A program made the position numbers and the translations under genes. A stretch of DNA of 64,000 nucleotides from Cladophialophora immunda (lineage: Eukaryota > Ascomycota > Eurotiomycetes > Chaetothyriales > Herpotrichiellaceae), in assembly GCF_000835495.1 (NCBI RefSeq), contig NW_015622542.1:1076485-1140484 (forward strand). The letters run 5' to 3'. A model generated the notes under the pieces. The model was not told the DNA's origin. It searched no databases and was given only the letters and a program-made list of their open reading frames with translations. Positions 1-11,346 of this stretch are shown piece after piece. The first letter of the stretch is position 1. Each line of letters opens with the position of its first letter.

Positions 1-1576
1 AATCTCCATGCGCGCAGGAAGCAGTAGTGAAGCCACGGGTGGTTCTTTGCAAATGGGTGCCTTTTTCTTTTCGAGAAGGTTGATGAAGTGGAAATGGGTT
101 TGGATTACCGATTGGCCACACAGCAAGCCAGCAGAAAGGCAGAGGGCTAAATATATATCTTTGCCCCGGAAAGAGGCCGCGCGAGCTGGACGGTTTCCCG
201 GGTGAGAAAAGTTGATGCCAGAACCCGAGGATCTTGGCTCTTTTCTGACTTGTCGAATTGCTCGGTGGCGGCCCCTTGTGACAATAATGGCAGAAAGCGG
301 TGTCTTGATGACAGGCGTCTAGTAGTCTGCTTGATTGTTGGTTGAGAGGCGAGACTGCTGAGAGACAGCCTCGCATGCCCTATCTTGGCCACATGGCAAG
401 GCTGTGGCAACCGCGGCAGGTTAAGCGTGTAGTCATACTCCAGGCCACTAATCCACTAACTATTTAGGTGGCCAACATCACTAACTGCCCTCCTACTAGC
501 ACCCACTAAGGAGTTAGTGGGCAGCATAACTCGCCCACCATCACTCCCTGGGATCTTCCCTCCATCCACCCCCCGGTCTCCCCCCTTCCTTCTTCTTGCC
601 TGTCAGTCTCTCGACGCGTTACGAGAACTCGAGCTAGGGCGCTTCCCTCCAGTCTCCACGAACCCACCTGTCTCCGTCCTTCCTCTGCGACGGCTTCAGA
701 GCTAGCCATCAACAAACTGCACCAAAATCTATTTTCAACCTTGAGCTTTTCCCAACTCTGGCTTTGTCGGGGTATTGCCTAGGTACGTCGTACGCAAGCA
801 GTTCTGTGGATCGAGGGTCGATAAAGGGCATTTTTTCTTTTTCCCGTTCTCTACCGGCTAGTCTGCGATGTGGTCCAGAAGGATTCAGGAGTTCAGGGTG
901 GTGGTGGTGGTGATGTGATGGTCTCGTTCTGATACGGGAGATGCGGTTCGTGTTTCCAATGCGTTTCGTCCACCACGCATCCCCTCCTGAGCAACGGGCC
1001 AAACAGGCGCTTGCTCTGGTCCAATCTATCCCCTGGACCTTGTCACCACCGCTAACCGCCTTGGGCCACAACTTCGGAGAATCGACGCGGCACAGCTAGG
1101 CTCATTGATCCTTCGACTTTCCTTTGCCTCATTCTCCTTTCTAATCGACCCGTGTACCCAACCGGGACTTTCAAAACGTCAAGAGTCTGGAAGTTGCCAG
1201 GGCACAAGGAGGTTGCGCGTCGGCCAGATTCCCGTCTGTGCTCCCCACTCTCGCCATGGCCCATATTTGCCATTCGCCGCCCAGGAACCCGAGTCAGGCT
1301 GCTCAAACAGTCCCTGTTTGGCTAATTTTGGCCAATCCATGGCTGTTCCCTGTGCCGGTATTCCCCTGGCCACATCTCGAGTGGGATATAAAGAGTTGAG
1401 AAACTTCCGGGTTGTGGAAGAGGCTCTTTCTTCACCTCTCCAACGCCCATCCCAACGAGTCTCTGAAAAGTTAAACCTGCTTTACATTTTATCCTCTCTC
1501 TAGCAAAGCTATAGTGATCAAGCACCGACCTCCTCCACCCGTGACAGACGTCCATACCATATACACACCTCACAAA
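1..1576. other. Gene-less left flank, promoter side of the cupredoxin gene
   Basis: I find no supported gene here. The open frames are short, overlap each other on both strands and show no family features. The last 200 bases act as the promoter and leader of the cupredoxin gene: a TATAAAG element at 1387-1393 is followed by a pyrimidine-rich stretch up to the start codon at 1577. Confidence 0.6.
1387..1393 (+). promoter_or_regulatory. TATA box of the cupredoxin gene
   Basis: A perfect TATAAAG lies 184 bases before the ATG at 1577. The region from about 1424 to 1520 is CT-rich, as is common around fungal transcription starts. Placement suggests a strongly expressed gene with a leader of roughly 100-150 bases. 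Confidence 0.5.
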
Positions 1577-2339
1577 ATGCCGTCCCTACTTTCTTCAACG
1601 ACCCTCATCTTCGGTGTGCTGGCCACATCCGTTCTCGCCAACCCCCAATACGACTACGGCGGTTCTTCTGGCTCGTCGTCTTCTATGTCGTCAGCCAGTG
1701 CGACTGCAGCCGCCGCAGCCTCTACAGCCTCCAACATTCACTCCGTCAAGGTCGGACCCGCCCTCACATTCACACCAGACACCGTCACCGCTGCAGAGGG
1801 CGACTGGGTTGAGTTCACCTTTGGTGCTGGTCACAGTGTTGCAGAGAGTTCATTCGCCGCCCCTTGCGTACCAATCAGTGGTAGCGCCGGTGTGTACTCA
1901 GGATTCCCCAACGACGGCGATGTTTGGCGGATCCAGATCAACAGCACCGATCCTCTGTGGCTGTACTGCTCCGCCACTGGTCACTGTGAGGGTGGAATGG
2001 CCATGGTTGTCAATCCTCCGTAAGTATCACTGCCCTACTCGGAATTAGGCGGTATACTGATCATCACTATTCAGGTCAAGCGGCAACACCCTCTCTGCAT
2101 ACAAGTCTGCCGCGCAAAACGCCCAGGGTTCCTCCCCTGAGACGGTTCAAGGTGGCATCTTCGGTGCGGCAGTCGCTAGCGGAGGCTCCAGCAGCAGCGC
2201 CTCGTCGTCATCAACCGCCAGTGCAACCGGATCCAGCGCCAGCGCTTCTGCGTCTGGCAACGCTGCTGGCGCCAACATGGTATCGAACGGCCTGATGGTT
2301 CTCGGTGCAGTCGCTGCTGGTGTCGCTGCTGTTTTGTAA
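1577..2339 (+). CDS. Secreted GPI-anchored cupredoxin-domain protein
   Basis: Exons 1577-2019 and 2075-2339 with a 55-bp GTAAGT..TCAG intron give 235 residues. An N-terminal signal peptide (about 1-21, hydrophobic LIFGVLATSVLA) is followed by a Ser/Ala-rich spacer and a plastocyanin-like domain (about 56-147). Likely type I copper ligands are H86, C131, H136 and M141, in the spacing C-X4-H-X4-M; C97 and C137 could form a disulfide. After the domain comes a Ser/Ala-rich stalk and a hydrophobic end (LMVLGAVAAGVAAVL) after an Asn-Gly, which is the pattern of a GPI attachment signal. The family is common in filamentous fungi as small cell-wall or extracellular blue-copper-like proteins of unclear role. 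Copper binding is inferred from residues only. The ATG at 1577 is preferred over an upstream in-frame GTG-type start because the signal peptide begins there. Confidence 0.88.
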
Positions 2340-3256
2340 ATAGATTTATCTTGCATGAGGCGGAGATTGGGCGGGAATCGGGCCAGGGGGCATGCAGCAT
2401 ATTGCGTTTTCTCTCAAGCAACCCCCTTTTTTTTTAGAATGATTAAAAGGACATGCCGAGCATCATTTTGAGATCTACCTTGCCTTATCTTCCGCCCTCA
2501 GACCTGTTTGACTTCTGTTAATTGTGAGACTCGTGCTCTTGCAGACCGCAGTAAGTATACAAAGACACATGCTCGCCGATGTTTCGTCTCTGGAAATTGT
2601 TCCGCGGTATTCCCGCGCTTGGGATCTGATCTGCCTTTTCGGAATCTCGCAAGCCAGCCCGAGCAGACGCGGACTTATTTACTGAGCCTCGCTTGTTCCA
2701 CAGGGAGAGACCACCAATAGTAAAGGCCAGGTTGGTGACGGGCTGTTGCAGCCTCGTCCGTGCCCCGCAGCCAATGCATTTCCCCTTTTGGCCTTTTCCT
2801 TCTTCGACGACCCGACCTCGGTAAGAATGACCCCGCCTTTGTTGGCATAGCGATAGACCTGGCGACTGGCACAGGGAGAGAGACGGCCCTAGATCTTGGG
2901 AGGAAAAGACCCGAGGGACAGAAATGCGGCCTCCCAACGCGGAACCTCGTACAATGTGAGCTTACGTGCTTGAAGCTTGGACGTTGATCTGCTTGGTGGC
3001 CTGATTGGCAACACCGTGAGGATTGAAGCCGAGACGGCGGACGAGGTTGTACTGGGACTGACTCATGCTCACAGAGAGAGTTTCCTTGTGAGATTCGAGG
3101 ACAAGACAAAGAGGGCCAGCTGAAGACGAGGTAGAGCGTATATAGATCGTGTCTTGGACTGTTCCGGGCCAAAGAGTCTCTATCTACTTTGTATCCGTCC
3201 CTTTCACTCACACACACTCTCTCTCTTTCTCTTATCACTACATCGGCAAAGACATC
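2340..3256. other. Intergenic region between cupredoxin and monooxygenase genes
   Basis: No gene is supported. The open frames on the minus strand (2518-3379) have no recognisable content. The right end holds the monooxygenase promoter: a TATATAG element at 3139-3145 and a CA/CT-rich leader at 3211-3236. Confidence 0.6.
3139..3145 (+). promoter_or_regulatory. TATA box of the Baeyer-Villiger monooxygenase gene
   Basis: TATATAG lies 112 bases before the ATG at 3257 and just before a pyrimidine-rich leader at 3211-3236. The spacing fits a fungal core promoter. Confidence 0.4.
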
Positions 3257-5124
3257 ATGCCTCTCATCAACGAAGCGCCCTACACGGCGGACGATGTGCC
3301 CGACTACCCGCAGTGCACGCCGCAGCCGTTGAAGATCGTCCACGTCGGCGCGGGCGCCTCGGGTCTTTTGTTCGCGCACAAAGCTGAGAGACTGTTGAAA
3401 AACTATGAACTCATCTGCTACGAGAAGAACGATTCGATTGGAGGCACCTGGTACGAGAACAGGTCGGTATCGGTGCTAGACGGCGTAACCCAGCTCATCC
3501 AAACTCAGCCTCTAACACACCTGATAGATACCCAGGCTGTGCTTGCGACATCCCGGCGCACACCTACACGTTCCCCTTTGAGCCCAATGCCGAGTGGAGC
3601 GGCTACTACAGCTACAGTGACGAGATCCAGGAGTATATGCTCCGGTTTGCGAAAAAGTACGGTGTCGAGAAGTACGTGCAGCTCAACACCGAGGTCGTCG
3701 CCGCCACCTGGGACGAGACGAACTCGAAGTGGACGCTCGACTTGAAGCGCAAGGACGGCAGCACCTTCAGCGACACGTGCGACGTCTTCGTCAACGGCGC
3801 CGGCGTAATCAACAAGTGGAAGTGGCCTAGCATCGAGGGCCTGCACGACTTCAAGGGCACGCTCGTGCATTCGGCCGCGTGGGACAGCAGCATCGACTGG
3901 GCCGGCAAGACCGTCGCCGTCATCGGCACGGGGTCCAGCTCGATCCAGATGCTGCCCAAGTTGGCCGAGACGGCGAAGCACGTCACCGTCTTCATCCGCA
4001 ACCAGACCTACATTGCCACGCCGATCGGGTCGGTCTCCAACAAGGAGGCCGACCCGGAGGCCCAGGACCCCGGGGCGGCCGGCAAGCACTCGTACACGGA
4101 GAAGGAGAAGCAAAAGTTTCGCGACGACCCAGAGTACCACCTCAAGTACCGCCAGGAGGTGGAGCGCTCGGTGGCCAGCATCTTCCGCATGTTCCTGCGC
4201 GGCACCGAGATGAACCTCGCGGCCAAGAAGTTCCTGCAGGACGACATGGCCAGGAAGCTCGGCGACCGCGACGACCTGAAGGAGAAGTTCATCCCCGCGT
4301 GGAGCCCCGGGTGCCGTCGCCTGACGCCCGGCGAGGGCTATCTCGAGTCCCTGATCCGCGACAACGTGACGTGCGTGTTTGAGGACATTGTCAAAGTCAC
4401 CCCGGAGGGCATCGTCACCAGCGACGGCGCGGAGCACAAGGTCGACATCCTGGCCTGCGCCACGGGCTTCTACGTCGCGTACCTCCCCCACTTCCGCATC
4501 ACGGGCCTAGGCGGCCAGGTCATGCAGGACCAGAAGGAACCGAACGTCTATGCCTCGATCGCGGCCCCGGGGTTCCCCAACTACTTCGTGGTCAACGGCC
4601 CCCGGGGCAATTGGGGCCAGGGCTGCGTGCTCCCGAGCCACGAGGTGCACAGTGAATACATCCTGCAGTGCTGTCGGAAGATGCAGGAGGACGGGATCCG
4701 CTGGATGATGCCCAAGCAGGAGCTCACGACGCAGCTGAACCTCTACATGGACGCGTGGCACAGGAAGCACAGCGTGTGGGCCGAGGACTGCAAGAGTTGG
4801 TATAAAGTAGGTTCCACCCTTTCCCCTTCTCTGTTTTTGCATTCTTTTTTTGGGGGGGTTGATGCGTGCTTGCTGAACTTGATATTCAACCAGGACAACA
4901 AACCCGATGGCCGTGTCTACATCTGGCCAGGAAGTCTGTTCCACCACCTCAAGTTCATGAAGCGCCCGCGCTTCGAGCACTACGAGCTCCAGTACAACGA
5001 CCCGAGCAACGTCTTTGCGTTCCTGGGCAACGGCCTCACCATCACCGAGACAAAGTACGGGCCTGCGGACCTGCCTGTTCCGTACATCAGAAACAGCGAG
5101 GACGAGGAGTGGGACATCGAGTAG
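3257..5124 (+). CDS. Baeyer-Villiger-type FAD/NADPH monooxygenase
   Basis: Exons 3257-3462, 3528-4806 and 4894-5124 give 571 residues. The protein has the class B flavin monooxygenase layout: an FAD Rossmann motif (VGAGASG) near residue 30, the GGTWYENRYPG..CD segment that spans the first splice junction, the Baeyer-Villiger fingerprint FKGTLVHSAAWD (FxGxxxHxxxW, with D in place of the usual P), and a second NADPH Rossmann motif (IGTGSSS). The family inserts one oxygen atom next to a carbonyl carbon of ketones or steroids; the substrate here cannot be told. Fixing the first intron (65 bp, acceptor at 3527) restores the conserved NRYPGCACD run. The second intron (87 bp) has no stop and a length divisible by three. 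A C-rich, high-GC codon use explains a long shadow frame on the other strand. No biosynthetic cluster partners are nearby. Confidence 0.92.
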
Positions 5125-5974
5125 GAGCGTCTTGAAAGAAATAATATCCCGGAGGTACTGTGTTGATCCTGGCAGAAGATGATGTCGGATAGCAGAATGG
5201 GAGAAACAGTGTATAGCTCGCTCGTCCTCGTATGTATGAGACGGTAGACGTCCCCGCAAGTTCGTAGAGACGGGGGGAGGGACGGACAGATGAAACGGAC
5301 GAATATCGCGACAGATCACAGGCTGGACAGATGTAGATTTGAGATTGGGCATTAGATGGCTCTGTGAGTCAAAGAACGAAAGAATGATGCGGCATCACCA
5401 CGAAGTCCTTGACGAGGTCCACCAAGCTAGCCCTGGGATCTGTACCTATCCGAAGTAACTAATATGGGGTGACAATAGTGACAACACCAACAAGGCTGAG
5501 TTTCCATTTACCGCGGAGTGCGCGAGGCTGAGGAGTCGCCATGCCAAGCCCGCATTTTGGAGGGACGCCAGGAAATTTCCCCACATGCGTCTTTGACCTT
5601 GATCTGCGTGGGCCATTGAATGATACAATTGTCCCAAGTTCTCCGAGTCGATATTAACCGCTACAACAGAGGGGGGCTTTCTTTTACTTTGATTCTACGC
5701 AAACATTGAAAGACATCTTCCCTAGAAAGCTGCAGGACAGCCGACACTTGCAATCTGGGGGGCTCTGCTACATCGAGCGAAAAACGAATCCTCAACCCTC
5801 AATCTCGACCCCGAACACCTGAACACCACTCGTACCTGAGACCGAGCGTGTCCTCACTCCGAGTTAATCTACGTACATTACTACACACCGAGGGTGGGAG
5901 GGATTGAGAAACGCGAAAAAAAAGGTGGAGGACACATCTACACCGACCCCCCAAACCCTCCTCCTTCGTCCGCA
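5125..5974. other. Intergenic region upstream of SEC65
   Basis: No gene is supported. The sequence holds the 3' flank of the monooxygenase and the leader of SEC65. A purine-rich run (GAAAAAAAAGG) lies about 50 bases before the SEC65 start. Confidence 0.6.
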
Positions 5975-6943
5975 ATGTCGCACGCACGCGTGGAAGAACT
6001 GTCCGACTCGGACCCTGACATCGACGACCCCTCCGACTTCCTCCCACACTCGGACGAGCAAGTCATCCGGCCAGCAAGCCAGCAGACCGTGTCCTCACTA
6101 GCATCAATATCGACGCCTCCTTCGTCCACGTCGGGGACGAATCCCACTCTGTTCCGCCCGCCGCCCGGCGGGTCTGCAACATCATCAGCAGCACCACCCC
6201 CACAGATCCGGCAACAGACACGCGAGGAGATCAAGCGGTTCCAGACGCTGTACCCGGTGTACTTTGACAGCACGCGGTCGAAGCGGCAGGGGCGGCGGGT
6301 GTCGGCGCAGCTGGCGATCCCGAACCCGCTGGCGTGGCAGGTGCTGTGCGCGGTGCGGTTCGCGGTGGGCGAGGACGTGTTCCAGATGGCCTTCGAGCCC
6401 GAGAAGACGCACCCCAAGGACTGGGCCAACCCGGGCCGCGTCAAGTTGCGGCTCAAGGACCCGGACACACACGCGCCCCTAGACAGCCGCATCCAGAGCA
6501 AGGCGCACCTCTACACCGTCGTCGGCCGCTGGCTCAAGGAGCACCCGACGACCAAGGAGTCGCCGCTCGAGCTGAGGCTGCCCGGCCTCCCCGTCCCGGA
6601 GAACTTCCTCGAGTCCCCGGTCCCCGTGCCCCGCGGCTGGAAGATGGGCTCCATCCTCCCCGTGCATTCCTCGGCCGTGAGCGGCGGGGGTGTCCGGGAC
6701 GATTTCTTCAAGGAGGCCATGGAGGAGCTCCGGCACGCGCAGAGTCAGGGCCATCTGCCCGCGGGTGGACCGGGAGGTGGAGCCGGTGGTGGAGGAGGCG
6801 GCATGCCAGATATGAGTGCGCTACAGAACATGATGAACGGGATGGGCGGGATGGGTGGCCTTGGTGGAATGATGGGCGGCGGCGGTGGCGGAGGAGGAGG
6901 AGAGTCAGGGGGTAAGAAAAAGAAAGACAAGAAAAAGGGCTGA
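5975..6943 (+). CDS. SEC65: Signal recognition particle subunit SEC65 (SRP19)
   Basis: A single exon encodes 322 residues. The SRP19 domain runs from about residue 80 to 200: it opens with RFQTLYPVYFDSTRSKRQGRR and contains the RVKLRLKDPD and HLYTVVGRWL segments typical of the family. SRP19 binds helices 6 and 8 of the SRP RNA and lets SRP54 join, so this protein acts in co-translational targeting to the ER. An acidic, Ser/Pro-rich N-terminal region precedes the domain. The C-terminus is odd: a Gly- and Met-rich tract (about 260-312) ending in a lysine-rich tail. The ATG at 5975 is the first in-frame ATG; an upstream in-frame start would add a 27-residue low-complexity lead with no family match. 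Confidence 0.93.
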   Translation: MSHARVEELSDSDPDIDDPSDFLPHSDEQVIRPASQQTVSSLASISTPPSSTSGTNPTLFRPPPGGSATSSAAPPPQIRQQTREEIKRFQTLYPVYFDSTRSKRQGRRVSAQLAIPNPLAWQVLCAVRFAVGEDVFQMAFEPEKTHPKDWANPGRVKLRLKDPDTHAPLDSRIQSKAHLYTVVGRWLKEHPTTKESPLELRLPGLPVPENFLESPVPVPRGWKMGSILPVHSSAVSGGGVRDDFFKEAMEELRHAQSQGHLPAGGPGGGAGGGGGGMPDMSALQNMMNGMGGMGGLGGMMGGGGGGGGGESGGKKKKDKKKG

Positions 6944-7279
6944 ACTCTGCAGCGTTATGTATGTGATTGCAGCGGCTCCGCCATCATCATGGCACAAAAG
7001 GCAATCCGAATGTCAAGATTCCTCGTCCGCAAAGTGGCCAGGGCTCAGTGCTCTGAGAGAGCGTCTTGTCTCTATCCGCCCAATGCCCTCTTCTGCCCAG
7101 CAACTCATGCTGAACGCGTACCCATGCATCCACAGACTTTGGAATCTATCTTTGTACTGCGATCCACAGCTTTCTTCTGATCCACATGCCCCCGCGTCGA
7201 TCATTCCCGTTGTCCTCGAAGTGTCTCTGAACCGTGCTTTTCTCGGTTCAACACCTGCTCACCCACGTCTTCGAACCTG
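6944..7279. other. Convergent 3' flank of SEC65 and BTB gene 1
   Basis: This 336-bp gap lies between two stop codons facing each other. I see no gene in it; it should hold both transcript ends. Confidence 0.6.
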
Positions 7280-8459
7280 TCATTCCGTATCACCATCATC
7301 ACCATCGTCAAGCCCCGCCGACTCCGCCTTTCGTTTCGGTCTTCGAGATGCTCGAGTGCGCCGCCCTTCCATCCGCTCCTGCGCCCAGCCTGGATGGTAT
7401 TCCGGCCGAGTATTGGTGTGGCTGCTCTTGGAACGAGGGTTTGGGTCTCCGTGCTCTGCCTCCTTTTCATCGTCATCACCGTCGTCACCGTCGTCACCAC
7501 CGTCACCACCATGGTCATCCTCATCACCGCCACTGGGATCATCATACTCATCAACATTCGCATACAGCACAGTGTCTATAGTTGCGTCAAAGTCGGGACA
7601 CGCTTGTCGCTCCTCCATGCTTCGGTGCAGATGCCACTTCCAGCAAAGGCGGTCTAGTGGATGGTACGGCAAGCCTCTGTCCTTTAGACCCGTCATGTCT
7701 TCGACCGCGGCTAGGAAGTCCAACAGGAGGGGGGGACTGCCGTTCATGAGGCCGGGATGGCGCATCCACTCGCGTAGCATTTGGCGGAGACCCAAGTCGT
7801 GCTCGACGAACACCCAGGCCAAATTCTCGATCATGGCGCTGACGATGGTGGCACCGGTGTAGGAGAGGTGGGCGAAACGGTCGGCTTCCGCAATGAGCAC
7901 TTCGAAGTCGTCCCCAGCCACCTTGACCATGGTGGTGGTCAGGTAGTTCATGAACGGCGGTGACTCGAATTGATCGGCTATTTCCCAGCAGTCGGCGAAC
8001 AAGCCCCGGACGCCCTCGAACTTGGACCGAAGCACGCCGTCGAAGGCTTCGTAGACTGCGGGGTCGGAGGTCTGGTGCAGGCCCAGCCACAACGCGAACA
8101 CCACAGCGGCCTGAGCATCCTGGTGTCGAAAATGGAGTGTGTAGGGTGAGACCGTCTGTGGGCCGGTGGAGGGGGGAGGCCCGTCTGATCCAAGGATGCC
8201 AGAAACTCCCTGGAGCACGGGGATTGGAACGTAGAGGCAGAAATATGGGTCTGGACCGTGCCAACCGACCAGCAACATGACCGTGTCTGGGCTGCGTTGT
8301 CGTCGACGTCAGCAGAATGGACATGCAAAGGGCACGCTCGGTGATAAGGACTGACCGCTCTGTGTACATGGCTCGGACGTACTCCTGGACTTCAGGGCGA
8401 GGGACGTGGTTCAGGGACGCCAGAAGCGCCCCGGCCGAGGTATCGGGCATAGAGGCCAT
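7280..8459 (-). CDS. BTB/POZ-like protein 1 of a tandem array
   Basis: Exon 1 runs 8459-8356 and exon 2 8291-7280 (64-bp intron, phase 2), giving 371 residues. The splice joins YTER to PDTVMLLVGWHG, which has the look of a BTB first strand (PDV..LVG). Then follow ALWLGLH and YEAFDGVL..FEGVRGLFADCWEIADQFESP, matching the pattern of BTB helices A4-A5, and a C-terminal block (ENLAWVF...LREWM...LLLDFLAAVEDM) that resembles the same place in BTB genes 2 and 3. The tail (about 290-371) is Asp/Gly-rich followed by Arg/Lys-rich sequence, encoded by GAC/GAT repeats. The 5'-most in-frame codon in this frame is TTG; the first real ATG is at 8459. A TATTTAT element on the minus strand at 8551-8557 lies about 90 bases upstream. 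BTB proteins usually serve as dimerisation or Cullin-3 adaptor modules; the role here is unknown. Confidence 0.65.
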
Positions 8460-9682
8460 GGCCGAGATTGCGACAGCGGGAGCGTGAGGTCCAAACAAGG
8501 AGTGGTCGGGTTGGAAAGGATGAGGGGACAAAAAGAAAGAAACAAAAGAGATAAATAGGTGGACTGGATCGAGGGTGGTGCTATGTCAGGCTTTAGTACC
8601 GGAAAACCCTCTTAGATCGTCGCGTTTGACGTCGTCTTGGCCGTTTCCTCGGCGGCGATGTCATTGTCCATCATGAAGGGAAAAAGAAGAGGACGAGGAG
8701 ACCGAGACGGAGGGCTGATCTGTTCAAGAGCCACCTTCTCACATCTCGCGTCTGACCTTTGTCTCCCACATTCACCTTGCACTGCCAGTCCATAGCTTTG
8801 CTGCTTCAAATGGGGATCAAGAAGATTACCTTTGGCTGTGGTATCACCTGCCAATGCACATGTACTCGGCTGGAAAACCTCAAAGGTAGAACCATGCCCC
8901 CTTCTCGCTGTCGTCTTGTGCAGTAGTACATTTAACCGAACAACTTAGTACATCTGTGTGCACCTCTTGACTTTGATGTTCCGCCTCTCACATCATCTCT
9001 GCTAGACAGCCAGCGTGAAGGGTCTCGAATAGCTTGGACGCCCATCTGAGGACGATAGAGCTGGCCCTGTCGGCCTTGAGCACAGGTGGTTGATGTGAAG
9101 ACATGTGAAGTGTCGTCCTACCGCCCGACTCTTGTTCCAGGGCTCTTGACGCAAGTGGCGGTTCATGCTGATGGCTGAATCTAGTCGGGAAGGGAATGGC
9201 TCATCTATCGCCCCTTGTGCGTGTGCTTTGTGTGCCTCACGACTCTACAACTACTAGGAGAGAAGTCGCGCAGGAGGACGAGGAATTAAAAGGTGGTTGA
9301 ATCTACGGGTAAATCTCGGCTAATCAGACACGAGGCTAGGGAGTCGAAGAGCGAGGAGAGAGAGAAGACTGTGAACATTATGTATGGCTCGCCCGGAGTC
9401 AGAGCGGATGATGTTCAGCAAGACTCCTTTGTACTCGTAGCCACGAGCAAAGGTAGGCAACTTCGCCGTCAACACCCGTCGCCTCTCTCGCCAGTTCCTG
9501 CTCTGAGGGATGGACCAGCTACATTCGCAGGCGCCTCTACTATCTCTCTCCAACCAAGCCCATAGCGGCGTCCAGCAAGATCATGTCAGTCCAGGGAGAA
9601 GCTGCAACGTTGCTCGTCTGTGCCCACATGCTGTCTGCTACCCCCATCCATCTTCCGAGTGTCGGCCTGCACAGGTGGATGG
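8460..9682. other. Spacer between BTB genes 1 and 2
   Basis: No gene is supported. Short frames on both strands (for example 9293-9565 and 9510-9911) overlap the 3' end of BTB gene 2 and have no family features. The left end carries the BTB 1 promoter with a TATTTAT element on the minus strand at 8551-8557. Confidence 0.55.
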
Positions 9683-10575
9683 TCAGGTCGTCGCTCCAAA
9701 CAGGCTTTCTGCTCTTCCAAACCCATTTGTCTCCACCACGGTGCCATGTCCATTCACGAGATCCTTGTATGCAACCATGGCTTTCCACGGTGCCGTGGCA
9801 TTTCTTGGGCATTTGGCCTTGGTGTCGTCACTCGCATGTTCATGCCACTTGCAGTCCTTGCGCGCGGTCGGGGCGACAAGTCGGTGGTGGTCCTTCTCCT
9901 CGTGTAGCTGATCCACTTTCAAGAGCAGCCTATTCAGCAGTGCGATGTTGTCCGTCTTGCTGACGAAGGCGCCCCAGACACTCCCCTCGTGATCCCGCTC
10001 TGGCCCAGTGAACTCGGCCCACCCGCCAACGACAATCTTGTATGCTAGGCATTCGAGGACAAAGTCCCACAAAGACGCGAGGGAGGAGGAATACTCAGAA
10101 TCCAAGACCAGCAGGGAATCCAGGTCCCAGTGATCCATCGGCACGTCTTGCATCGAATCCATGATGGTGTTTCGGAGCTTCTCAGAGCCCACCAGGTCTG
10201 CAAACTTGAAATAGCGCTGCACGTCGCCAAATTTCAGAGGCTCGCTGCTGCTGGATTTGGTGAGGGCGCCTTGGTAGATCAGGTCAAGCCAGTCGGCGAG
10301 GACGTCGTGGTCGCTGGTGGGGAGGCGGACGGTGGTGCGATCGGGGGAGGAATCGAGAATGATGGCAAAGTACTTTGAGTTCTCCAGTAGGAGTGATTTG
10401 CTGACGTGGAAGACATTGAGAGCGACGTCTGGATCTTCTTCGCCAAAGATTTCGTCTTCGCCTGCAATCACCTTGATGACAGGAGATCGAGCGTGGCTGC
10501 GAGGGATTAGGTCGGGTTCTCTCGCGGAAGATTGTTGTCTACTCACTTTGAAGTCATTGCTGGTGGTGCTGCCAT
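9683..10575 (-). CDS. BTB/POZ-domain protein 2 of the tandem array
   Basis: Exon 1 is only 29 bases (10575-10547); a 50-bp GTGAGT..GCAG intron in phase 2 leads to exon 2 (10496-9683), 280 residues in total. The BTB domain is clear from about residue 10 to 125: VIKVIAGEDE, then ALNVFHVSKSLLLENSKYF (the H-K-LL--S-YF core), then LADWLDLIYQGAL and YFKFADLVGSEKLRNTIMD. A C-terminal block LECLAYKIVVGGWAEF...LNRLLLKVDQL is shared with BTB 3. The long minus-strand frame that reads through the intron up to 10795 is not the real start: it has poor N-terminal content, and removing the 50-bp intron only keeps frame with the ATG at 10575. The function is unknown; a Cullin-3 adaptor or a plain dimerising protein are both possible. 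Confidence 0.82.
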
Positions 10576-11346
10576 GGCTGCTGGCGCTGGTACCGGGAGG
10601 GACTGAGGACCCTTTCTGATTAATTGAGAGGAGCTGTGTAGGTATGATTGCGGTTGATGGGTCTGGGTGTGAGAGAGGAGATGGGGACGGACAGAAGAGT
10701 TTGTGTTGAAGATATTCAAAGATCCAGGACTCAGATTGAACTGAAGTCAGTGAAGCGAACCTGCTTGCTTGCTTGGCTGGCGCCAATCTCTGCAAGAGAA
10801 GGTGAATGTGAGTGAAGATGGAGAGGGAACTGAGAAGCTGATTGTTAAACTTGATCGCAAAGCGGTGTCAAACGTTCATTTCATTGTAAAGCCAGTGAGT
10901 CGATTAAGACGTGTCAATCCTGTCATTCTGCTATGAGAAGTCTCATAACGAGGCAGAGGACGACCAGGCACGTGCCGAGTTCATTATTGAGCAGCCCTCA
11001 GCAAACCTCTTAGATTTCCCTGACCTTACGCAGTGCTCTCATATTGTGTCTACCAATTCTGTGTCTCTCTGTCATGTTGTTTTGATGCTCCTCGACCAGG
11101 ACACTGTCAGATGCTTTCCATCTCGCAGCCCCTTGTCATTCACGGCTTTGATGGTGGCATCCATCATCCTTCCATCACCAGTCTCGACTAGCAACCCAGC
11201 AGCTCCCCCTTGCTCGTTCACTTCTCCCTTCACAGGTCTTCGAATCTTCAGGTGCGCGAGGGGTCGGTAGCACGAGAGCACACACGCATCTCGCCCCTGA
11301 GACAGGCACTGGCCGCCCATCTGCATTCTTCAAGGTGTGGTGGTGG
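10576..11346. other. Spacer between BTB genes 2 and 3
   Basis: No gene is supported in these 771 bases. Short frames on both strands lack family content. Confidence 0.55.

Noticed and set aside
1105..1503. 132-codon plus frame before the cupredoxin gene
   Set aside because: It covers the TATA box and leader of a well-supported gene and has no family features.
3505..4491. 328-codon minus-strand frame
   Set aside because: It lies opposite the Baeyer-Villiger coding sequence, which has clear motifs; high GC at third positions produces the shadow.
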